From positions 1 through 16,680 of the forward strand of contig SCTP01000059.1 of assembly GCA_004322325.1 (NCBI GenBank): a stretch of DNA of 16,680 nucleotides, in the 5' to 3' direction. The DNA is from Gammaproteobacteria bacterium (GTDB lineage: Bacteria; Pseudomonadota; Gammaproteobacteria; DSM-16500). Positions 10,066 to 16,013 of the stretch are shown here, piece after piece (position 1 is the stretch's first letter; every line of letters begins with the position of its first letter). The position numbers and the translations under genes were made by a program. The notes beneath the pieces were generated by a model. It was not told the origin of the DNA, did no database searches, and was given only the letters and a program-made list of their open reading frames with translations.

Positions 10066-10205
10066 AAGGCAGATCGTTTCCTTTATTTAATTGCTTAGCT
10101 GTTGAAATAGTAGCTTAAATGTCAGCGGTTTAGCTATATTTATCTTGTTAAAAAATCAAAGGTTAGGTAAAATGGCCGCCCTTTTATTAAATAGCCCATA
10201 CAGCC
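10066..10205. promoter_or_regulatory. Divergent promoter region between the mdt operon and the MFS gene
   Basis: This 140-bp AT-rich gap must hold promoters for both directions. Three TAGCT/AGCTA-type half sites lie at 10095-10100, 10111-10115 and 10131-10135. The last two form an imperfect inverted repeat, TAGCT(T)AAA - 9 bp - TTTAGCTA, which could be an operator. I could not settle on a convincing -35/-10 pair for the minus strand. Confidence 0.4.
10145..10173 (+). promoter_or_regulatory. Predicted sigma70-type promoter for the MFS gene
   Basis: TTGTTA (10145-10150, 4/6 to TTGACA) is followed after the optimal 17 bp by TAAAAT (10168-10173, 5/6 to TATAAT). Transcription would begin near 10180 and leave a leader of about 25 bases before the ATG at 10206. 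Confidence 0.5.
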
Positions 10206-11462
10206 ATGCAAACGAAGTCAGCCCATTTTTTTGTAGCAGCGGCACCACTTTTCCTCGTGCTTTTTATCGATAGCATGGGGTTAGGGCTCGTCTTCCCTAT
10301 TTTAAACGCACTTTTATTTGATCCAAGCGCCCATTTTCTTTCGCCTGAAATCAGTAGCAACACGCGACATCTTTTATATGGCGTGACGATTAGTATTTAT
10401 ATGTTCTGTTGGTTTTTTGGTGCTGCTTTTCTCGGCGATGTTTCGGATCAAATAGGTCGTAAAAAATCGATTATGGTTTGCTTATTAGGTGCATTCGCTG
10501 GTTATTTACTCTCTGCGTTTGCCGTTATGCTCAATAGTCTTATATTACTCATTCTCGGTCGTGTGATTGCTGGCTTTACGGCAGGCAGCCAAGCGATTGC
10601 CCAAGCTGCCATTGTGGACATCAGCGAGCCTGAACATAAAGCCAGAAATTTAGGACTCATCTTATTTTTCACTTCACTTGGTTTTGTGGCAGGTCCTATG
10701 GCGGGCGGGGTGTTATCCAGTTCTAATTTACTACCCTGGTTTAACTATACGATGCCTTTTTATTTTGCGGCGGCTATTTCACTCGTAAACGCGGTATTAC
10801 TTTTTATTTTTTTCCAAGAAACTTTTTCGCGAGCGGCAAATATCCGTTTACGATTACATTATGCCTTAGAGATTTTTGCGGCTGCTTTTAAGCATGAAAA
10901 AATCCGCGAATTATCCATTGTTTTATTGGTGATGATTTTTGGTTGGAGCGGATTTTATTCATTTATCTCCATGTACTTATTACGCGTTTATCATTTTACT
11001 TCCTTCGTCAATGGTCTTTATATGGGCTTAATGGGCGTGGGTTTTGGTATTGGAACAGGATTTTTAATTAATCCGCTCACCAAGCGTTTCTCTTTGCAGC
11101 AATGCGTGATAGGCGGCTGCTTATTAACTGCCCTGGGTATCGCGCTCACCCTGGCGGCACCTACCGTCACTTATGTCTGGTTTTATGTATTACTAAATGG
11201 CATCGCCATGGCGAGTGCCTATTCAACCATATTAACGTTATTTTCCAATCAAGTAGATGAAGCTTCGCAAGGATGGGTGATGGGGATTACCGGTGCGATC
11301 ATGGCATTTGCTTTTGGGATAAATGGCTTCTTAGTAGGATTATTAGCGGAGTTAAGCCCGAAAATTCCTCTGATTATTTCGACCATTAGCCTGGTATTGA
11401 GTGCCATTTTGATGAAAAGTCTTTATCGTTCATCCTTGAAAAATCAGCCATTTACCGCGTAA
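10206..11462 (+). CDS. MFS drug/metabolite exporter, DHA1 (TetA/Bcr-like) family
   Basis: The 418-residue, strongly hydrophobic protein has about 12 membrane segments and belongs to the proton-driven DHA1 exporters of the inner membrane. Motif D1 is seen in TM1 (IDSMGLGLVFPIL, with Asp22), motif A in the loop after TM2 (GDVSDQIGRKK, 77-87), a motif-B-like LILGRVIAGFTAG (115-127, Arg119) and the antiporter motif C GPMAGG (163-168). The substrate cannot be told; multidrug or siderophore export are both possible. The ATG at 10206 has no clear Shine-Dalgarno sequence (CATACAGCC precedes it), yet no alternative start would keep TM1. It is divergent from the mdt operon and lies 26 bp upstream of the GGDEF-EAL gene. 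Confidence 0.85.
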   Translation: MQTKSAHFFVAAAPLFLVLFIDSMGLGLVFPILNALLFDPSAHFLSPEISSNTRHLLYGVTISIYMFCWFFGAAFLGDVSDQIGRKKSIMVCLLGAFAGYLLSAFAVMLNSLILLILGRVIAGFTAGSQAIAQAAIVDISEPEHKARNLGLILFFTSLGFVAGPMAGGVLSSSNLLPWFNYTMPFYFAAAISLVNAVLLFIFFQETFSRAANIRLRLHYALEIFAAAFKHEKIRELSIVLLVMIFGWSGFYSFISMYLLRVYHFTSFVNGLYMGLMGVGFGIGTGFLINPLTKRFSLQQCVIGGCLLTALGIALTLAAPTVTYVWFYVLLNGIAMASAYSTILTLFSNQVDEASQGWVMGITGAIMAFAFGINGFLVGLLAELSPKIPLIISTISLVLSAILMKSLYRSSLKNQPFTA

Positions 11463-11473
11463 GACAGGTTTTT

Positions 11474-11482
11474 TGATATACT
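11474..11482 (+). promoter_or_regulatory. Possible extended -10 promoter element for the GGDEF-EAL gene
   Basis: TGATATACT reads as an extended -10 (TG-n-TATACT). There is no good -35, which extended -10 promoters can do without. The predicted start of transcription falls at or within 1-2 bases of the ATG at 11489, which would give a leaderless mRNA. The 26-bp gap also allows simple read-through from the MFS gene. Confidence 0.3.
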
Positions 11483-11488
11483 AGAGAC

Positions 11489-13672
11489 ATGGACGTCAAA
11501 TCCGCTCCTTTCAATGATACTTCGACGAAGTATACTTTTGCGACGTTGAGTTATGTCGCCTTATCTATTATTAGCATTGCTTTATCCTCCGAATCGGGAA
11601 TGGCGACGATATGGTTTTCTAATGCGGCGCTGCTAATTTTTATTTTACGTGACGAAAAAAGGATGGCGTGGGGTTATCTGCTGGTTTGTTTATTCAGCGC
11701 TTTTATCAGTAATGTTTTGATGGGTACCTCTGTCAGCGTTTCACTGGGTCTTGCGATAAGTAATGTTATCGAAATATTACCTATTATTCTTCTTCGATTA
11801 TCTTTACCTGAATCTGCGCTGGTCGGTAAGATTGGTTTAGAATTTTTACGAATTTTAATCTATGCCACGCTTGGTTGTATTTTAGCGGCTCTGGTGGCAG
11901 GTATGGTTTTATTTTTAGCCTATCACGTGGAGTATAGTGCGGCGGTGATCAAATGGTTTGCGGCAGATTTTCTTGCACTCGTGGCAGTGGCTCCTTTAGG
12001 CATATCGTTTACGAAACAAAATTGGCAAGAAATAATCAAACGAAATCGTCTCATTGAGTTAACTATCTTTTTGGTGATCACGGTTTTACTCGAAGTAGTA
12101 GTCTTTGTATTTACACCGTTTCCTTTTATTATTATTTCATTACCTCTGCTTATTTCTGCCTTTCGACTCCGATTTTTTGGCACGGCTATCTTATGTTTAA
12201 TAGAAGCGATTACTTTTCTGTTACTCGAATACAGAGCGGAGATTTTAATTGCAGGACCCTATCCTTATTTTTATAACTATGCACCTATCATCGTTAGTAT
12301 TATTTTACTGTCGCCCCTGATTATTGCGCTCTTAGTAGATCAATATAGCGCTGCTATGCGAGAATCGCGAAAACTGTCGAAAGAGTTAAGTTATCATACT
12401 ACCCATGACAGTTTAACTAATTTAATTAGCCGTAGTGAATTTGAAAGGCAAGTAAAAGAAATTATTGAAATGGGCATGCAAGAATATACTTATTTATTTT
12501 GTTACCTGGATTTAGATCGATTCAAAATTATCAATGATACCTTAGGTCATGCAGCCGGTGATGAGTTATTAAGATGTATTACGGATGTCATTCAAAGTAA
12601 TATTAGAGCAACTGATATTTTAGCACGGTTAGGGGGTGATGAGTTTGGTATTGTCTTTACTAATATTTCGATGTCATCTGCGATTAAGATATGCGAAAAA
12701 GTTATTTCTGCTATTCGGTCATTAAAATTCAAATGGGATGGTAAGGCTTATGAAGTTGGTGTTAGCATTGGCATGGTGCATTTTTTCCCTGGTTCGACTT
12801 CATTTGAGTCATTGATGGCAAAAGCAGATGTCGCGTGTTATACCGCCAAGCATCAAGGTGGTAATACACATGCTATTTATGAAGACATGAAAAGTGAAGC
12901 CTCGCTTTATCATCGCGAGATTCATTTAATTTCAGGGATTAAAGAGGCGATTGAAGAAGATCGATTTGTGCTTTATATACACGAAGTGAAATCGCTTAAA
13001 AAAGATATGGTGATGGATTCGTATCATGAAATTTTATTGCGTTTAATCGATGGAAATAAGATGGTGTATCCCGCGCAATTTATCTCGACAGCGGAGCGAT
13101 ATAATTTAATGTCGGGGATTGATCAATGGGTGATTAGGAAAGTATTGATTGATTATGGTGCGCAGTTGGCAGGGTTGTCTAATTTTTCTTTCACCATTAA
13201 TTTATCAGCGAATTCCATCAATTCACCTTACTTTATTGATTTTCTGATGGCGGTATTAGAGGAAACGCCCATACCTCGTTCGCGAATTGGATTTGAATTA
13301 ACGGAAACAGCGGTGATCAACAATCTTGATAAAGCAGGTGAGATATTAAGGATGATTCAAATGTATGGCTCATTCATTGCGTTGGATGATTTTGGTAGTG
13401 GATTAAGTTCGTTTAATTATCTTAAATATTGTCCGGTTAAATTTGTAAAAATTGATGGCAGTTTTATCAGAATGGTTGCTAAAAGTGCGATTGATAAATC
13501 GATTGTGGAATCGATTAATGAATTGGCGCATAAATTAGGGGCGTTGACGATTGCGGAGTATGCGGAATCGGAGGAGATATTGTCGGTTTTGTATGAGATA
13601 GGGGTGGATTTTGCGCAGGGGTATGCGATTAGTAGGGAAACGCCGTTGGTGGATTTATTTGTTGATAATTAA
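11489..13672 (+). CDS. Membrane-bound MASE1-GGDEF-EAL cyclic-di-GMP synthase/phosphodiesterase
   Basis: This 727-residue protein makes and/or breaks down cyclic di-GMP at the inner membrane. Residues about 15-290 form several hydrophobic helices of MASE1 sensory type. The diguanylate cyclase domain follows with DLDRFKIINDTLGHAAGDE and an intact GGDEF (382-386). An inhibitory I-site RATD (373-376) lies exactly five residues before it. The EAL domain has EIL in place of EAL (Glu514), INLSANS, FELTET, DDFGSG (Asp633/Asp634), VKIDGSF (Lys654), AEYAES and QGY (710-712), so the metal- and substrate-binding residues appear present. Both activities may be possible, with one dominant in vivo. The start at 11489 has only a weak AGAG upstream. 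The 3' end is markedly richer in G-ending codons than the rest. The next gene, oxyR, has its -35 overlapping the end of this one. Confidence 0.9.
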   Translation: MDVKSAPFNDTSTKYTFATLSYVALSIISIALSSESGMATIWFSNAALLIFILRDEKRMAWGYLLVCLFSAFISNVLMGTSVSVSLGLAISNVIEILPIILLRLSLPESALVGKIGLEFLRILIYATLGCILAALVAGMVLFLAYHVEYSAAVIKWFAADFLALVAVAPLGISFTKQNWQEIIKRNRLIELTIFLVITVLLEVVVFVFTPFPFIIISLPLLISAFRLRFFGTAILCLIEAITFLLLEYRAEILIAGPYPYFYNYAPIIVSIILLSPLIIALLVDQYSAAMRESRKLSKELSYHTTHDSLTNLISRSEFERQVKEIIEMGMQEYTYLFCYLDLDRFKIINDTLGHAAGDELLRCITDVIQSNIRATDILARLGGDEFGIVFTNISMSSAIKICEKVISAIRSLKFKWDGKAYEVGVSIGMVHFFPGSTSFESLMAKADVACYTAKHQGGNTHAIYEDMKSEASLYHREIHLISGIKEAIEEDRFVLYIHEVKSLKKDMVMDSYHEILLRLIDGNKMVYPAQFISTAERYNLMSGIDQWVIRKVLIDYGAQLAGLSNFSFTINLSANSINSPYFIDFLMAVLEETPIPRSRIGFELTETAVINNLDKAGEILRMIQMYGSFIALDDFGSGLSSFNYLKYCPVKFVKIDGSFIRMVAKSAIDKSIVESINELAHKLGALTIAEYAESEEILSVLYEIGVDFAQGYAISRETPLVDLFVDN

Positions 13673-13691
13673 AAACTATTAATTATATAAT
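13662..13691 (+). promoter_or_regulatory. Predicted oxyR promoter
   Basis: TTGATA (13662-13667, 5/6) and a perfect TATAAT (13686-13691) are 18 bp apart. The -35 overlaps the last codons of the GGDEF-EAL gene (stop 13670-13672). Transcription would start near 13698, leaving a leader of about 30 bases before the oxyR ATG. Confidence 0.55.
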
Positions 13692-13728
13692 AACGATAAT
13701 TATTGCTTATTATACCTACCGAGGGGTT

Positions 13729-14604
13729 ATGAATATCCGTGATTTAAAATACCTTGTCGCCTTAGCCGACCATGGTCACTTTGGAAAAGCGGCGGATGCC
13801 TGCTTTGTGAGCCAACCCGCGTTGAGCATCCAAATCAAAAAGCTGGAAGAAAACTTAGGGGTCAAGTTACTCGAGCGGACTAATAAATCCGTGCTATTAA
13901 CAGATAGTGGCACTATTATCGCAGAACGTGCGCGAAGTATTCTCAATCAGGTAGAAGAAGTGCGGGACATTGCTAAAGCAGCAAAAGACCCTTTTAGTGG
14001 CGAACTAAGAATCGGCATTATCCCGACGTTGGCGCCTTATTTATTGCCGCTCATTTTTCCTGCCTTAGTGAAAGCTTTTCCGAAGATTTCTTTTTATCTT
14101 ATCGAAGAAAAAACCGCTTTCCTGATTGAGCATCTTAAACAAGGGAAATTACATGCTACATTTTTAGCTTCTGCCATGATAGAAACGAATTTTAAAAGCG
14201 CTTTATTATTTGAAGAAGAATTTTTATTGGCTATGCCAGCCAATCATGCGCTAAGCAAAAGAAAATCTATTCGGCAGCACGATTTAGATAATAAAGATTT
14301 ATTATTACTCGATGAAGGGCATTGCTTGCGAGAACAAGCGCTTGCAGTATGTCATCGCTTGAAGGCGACAGAAACGCAACACTTCCGTGCGACGAGTTTA
14401 GAAACGCTGCGCCATATGATCACTGCAGGTATGGGTATGACGTTAATGCCAAAATTGGCTTGTCGCCCTAGCCCAGATATTTGCTATGTGCCTTTTGTTC
14501 AACCGAGACCCACAAGACCCATTAGCCTAGCTTGGAGAGCTTCCTCTGCTAAACAAGCAGTATTGGAAGCTCTCGCTAAGCAAATTAAGCACTCAATCCT
14601 GTAG
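13729..14604 (+). CDS. oxyR: LysR-family peroxide sensor and regulator OxyR
   Basis: The 291-residue protein is a DNA-binding activator of peroxide-defence genes that senses H2O2 by forming a disulfide. The start MNIRDLKYLVALADHGHFGKAAD (helix-turn-helix about 1-60, split motif SQPALSIQIKKLE) follows E. coli OxyR almost residue for residue. The redox cysteines fall at exactly the E. coli numbers, Cys199 in DEGHCLREQ and Cys208 in ALAVC, and HFRATSLETLRHMITAG is also kept. It is slightly shorter at the C-terminus than E. coli OxyR (305). GAGGGG a few bases before the ATG supports the start at 13729. Its last 20 bp overlap the convergent ahpD gene, and ahpC-ahpD are its likely targets. The end of the gene contains a strong hairpin (14535-14574). 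Confidence 0.95.
   Translation: MNIRDLKYLVALADHGHFGKAADACFVSQPALSIQIKKLEENLGVKLLERTNKSVLLTDSGTIIAERARSILNQVEEVRDIAKAAKDPFSGELRIGIIPTLAPYLLPLIFPALVKAFPKISFYLIEEKTAFLIEHLKQGKLHATFLASAMIETNFKSALLFEEEFLLAMPANHALSKRKSIRQHDLDNKDLLLLDEGHCLREQALAVCHRLKATETQHFRATSLETLRHMITAGMGMTLMPKLACRPSPDICYVPFVQPRPTRPISLAWRASSAKQAVLEALAKQIKHSIL
14535..14574. repeat. Strong two-part inverted repeat inside the oxyR 3' end
   Basis: Arms GAGAGCTTCC (14535-14544) and GGAAGCTCTC (14565-14574) are perfect 10-bp complements. Inside them CTGCT (14546-14550) and AGCAG (14556-14560) pair around an AAACA loop. The hairpin begins 10 bp beyond the ahpD stop on the minus strand. Neither side has a T-tract, so it is not a standard intrinsic terminator; it could still act as an mRNA 3'-end or processing structure. 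Confidence 0.6.
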
Positions 14605-15109
14605 CGACTGCATTCAACACTGCCGCAATCCGCACGGCTGATTGGATCGCTAATTTGCTGATATTTGCTTTCACTAATTCATGCGTATGCGATTCTATGC
14701 ACATACCGCATCCGTTGATTGCTGACACTGCAAGGCAGATCAACTCAAAATCCGTTTTTGAAATGCCGGGGTTGCCAATAATATTCATCCGCAACTTAGC
14801 AGGCATGCGGGTAAATGAGGGATCATTGACGAGATGAATAAATCGATAATAAATATTATTCATGGCCATAATCACCGCCGCACCTTTTGCCGCATGAATT
14901 TCATTTTCAGCTAACTGATCCCCTACTTCTTCGCGAATAGCCTCCATCAATGTCGTGTTTTTTGTCGCATAAGCGGACGCCATCGCAATGATATAAATTT
15001 GCTTCTGGCTTAAATCTGGTGCGCCTTCAACGGTTAAAACATTTGATAAATTCAGCTTAATGTCTTTTGCATAGTCAGGTAATTGATTTATTAGTTGATC
15101 AATATTCAT
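14585..15109 (-). CDS. ahpD: Alkyl hydroperoxide reductase partner AhpD (CMD family)
   Basis: The 174-residue protein is an all-helical thiol reductase that passes electrons to AhpC. In Mycobacterium tuberculosis these come from NADH through lipoamide dehydrogenase and the dihydrolipoyl acyltransferase. The active site is seen as Glu122...Cys134-G-M-Cys137...His141, with the same spacing as the M. tuberculosis Glu118/Cys130/Cys133/His137 set. The second His of that set (His132 in CGHC) is Met136 here. The N-terminal half (LINQLPDYAKDIKLNLSNVL) also matches AhpD rather than shorter AhpD-like proteins. The ATG at 15109 lies 2 bp after the ahpC stop with GGAGA just upstream, so translation is coupled to ahpC. 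The 3' end overlaps oxyR by 20 bp. Confidence 0.92.
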   Translation of the reverse strand: MNIDQLINQLPDYAKDIKLNLSNVLTVEGAPDLSQKQIYIIAMASAYATKNTTLMEAIREEVGDQLAENEIHAAKGAAVIMAMNNIYYRFIHLVNDPSFTRMPAKLRMNIIGNPGISKTDFELICLAVSAINGCGMCIESHTHELVKANISKLAIQSAVRIAAVLNAVATGLSA

Positions 15110-15111
15110 GA

Positions 15112-15657
15112 TTATTCTCCTACCGCTTCTAATGTTTTTTCACCTTTATGCCAGTTGCAAGGGCACAATTCATCGGTTTGTAAGGCATCTAACACCCGCA
15201 ACACTTCTTGCGGATTACGACCGACGTTGAGATCCGTCACCATCACAAAACGAATCGTTCCTTCAGGGTCAACAATAAACGTCGCACGTTGGGCAACACC
15301 TTCACTTTTATCCAATACCCCCAACGATTCTGTTAACTCACGTTTGATGTCTGCGAGCATCGGGAAAGGTAAATCACGTAATTCTTCTTTTTGCTGTTTC
15401 CAAGCTAAATGGACAAATTCAGAATCCGTGCTCACGCCAAATACCTGCGCGTCTCTATCCACAAATTCTTGATGCAAACGGCCAAATGCAGCAATTTCGG
15501 TGGGGCAAACGAAGGTAAAATCTTTTGGCCAGAAGAAGAATACTGCCCATTTTCCCGCTGCGTTAGATGAGTTCATCTCGGTAAATGCATGTTTAGCATC
15601 AGCAGATATCACGCCTTTTAAATTGAATGATGGAAATTGATCGCCTATTCTTAACAT
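15112..15657 (-). CDS. ahpC: Peroxiredoxin AhpC, AhpD-dependent type
   Basis: This 181-residue 2-Cys peroxiredoxin reduces H2O2, organic peroxides and peroxynitrite in the cytoplasm. The peroxidatic Cys51 lies in PKDFTFVCPTE with Pro44 and Thr48, and Arg124 completes the site. The C-terminus ALQTDELCPCNWHKGEKTL carries two resolving-region cysteines (165 and 167). This is the mycobacterial pattern (Cys174/Cys176, ...DELCACNW), not the single-Cys VCPAxW pattern of enteric AhpC, which is paired with AhpF. That fits the ahpD gene directly downstream. I chose the ATG at 15657 because GGAGGA sits 9 bases upstream and MLRIGDQFPSF is the normal N-terminus; the frame extends to an ATG at 15714, but those 19 residues look non-native. 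OxyR control is likely. Confidence 0.94.
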   Translation of the reverse strand: MLRIGDQFPSFNLKGVISADAKHAFTEMNSSNAAGKWAVFFFWPKDFTFVCPTEIAAFGRLHQEFVDRDAQVFGVSTDSEFVHLAWKQQKEELRDLPFPMLADIKRELTESLGVLDKSEGVAQRATFIVDPEGTIRFVMVTDLNVGRNPQEVLRVLDALQTDELCPCNWHKGEKTLEAVGE

Positions 15658-15678
15658 AGTGTTGTTCCTCCAAATGTT

Positions 15679-15700
15679 GATAGTGAAACGATAGCGAAAG
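15679..15700. repeat. Tandem 11-bp repeat GATAGYGAAAS in the ahpC leader
   Basis: GATAGTGAAAC (15679-15689) is followed directly by GATAGCGAAAG (15690-15700), 9 of 11 bases identical. The period is one DNA helical turn. It lies between the predicted ahpC promoter and its ribosome site, a place where a bound protein could affect expression. Confidence 0.5.
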
Positions 15701-15715
15701 GGGGCAGATGGCAAC

Positions 15716-15775
15716 AGTATATTGTTTTTATAATGTTGATAATTTTTGTTTATTATAACGCTAGTTTTCCAATAG
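15716..15775 (-). promoter_or_regulatory. Predicted ahpC promoter with OxyR-like half-site array
   Basis: On the minus strand a -10 TATACT (15716-15721) follows a weak -35 TTATCA with a short 15-bp spacing. Upstream and overlapping it, four tetramers recur at exact 11-bp steps, CTAT-7-CTAG-7-ATAA-7-TTAT (15775 down to 15739). Compared with the OxyR consensus ATAG-7-CTAT-7-ATAG-7-CTAT they match 11 of 16 positions, and the last overlaps the -35 as at OxyR-activated promoters. The AT-rich background makes chance matches likely. Confidence 0.35.
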
Positions 15776-16013
15776 CACAGCTTTTTTTGATAAGTAAATA
15801 GTCAAGCTAACAATAAATGTATTCTGAATAAGCTGAATTTCTCCGTGAATCTCTGTACGCAACAAAAATTGTTTACAATAACAATTACTTTTGTTAAGCT
15901 TTTTTTCCCTCAAGCGTATCCTTAATCTTTCGTCATCTCTGTATTTTTTTCTTGCCAATTTTTTTATTTTAAGCCAACAATCGTTACCAACCCCTTTTTA
16001 CTAATGGTGAAAT
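15776..16013. other. Intergenic region upstream of ahpC and the aldolase gene
   Basis: Together with the ahpC leader this forms a 356-bp gene-free gap. It holds a terminator-like hairpin (15861-15906) and then a pyrimidine-rich stretch (about 15900-15970) on the plus strand. I found no convincing -35/-10 pair for the downstream plus-strand gene, and a 65-codon minus-strand frame here has no coding character. Confidence 0.4.
15861..15906 (+). terminator. AT-rich hairpin followed by a T-tract (terminator or attenuator-like)
   Basis: AACAAAAATTGTT (15861-15873), loop TACAAT, then AACAAT-TAC-TTTTGTT (15880-15895) pairs over 13 bp with a 3-nt bulge. AAGC and seven T residues (15900-15906) follow. 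The layout is that of an intrinsic terminator on the plus strand, but the stem has little G/C and there is no plus-strand gene directly upstream. Confidence 0.35.

Noticed and set aside
13686..13704. Fur-box-like sequence upstream of oxyR
   Set aside because: It matches about 13 of 19 positions of the consensus, which is easily reached by chance in this AT-rich gap and overlaps the -10 element.
15658..15714. Longer AhpC with 19 extra N-terminal residues from an ATG at 15714
   Set aside because: The extension covers the ribosome site GGAGGA of the normal start and has no counterpart in AhpC proteins.
15761..15958. 65-codon minus-strand frame in the intergenic region
   Set aside because: It is low-complexity and basic, runs through the hairpin and pyrimidine tract, has no ribosome site and shows no family resemblance.
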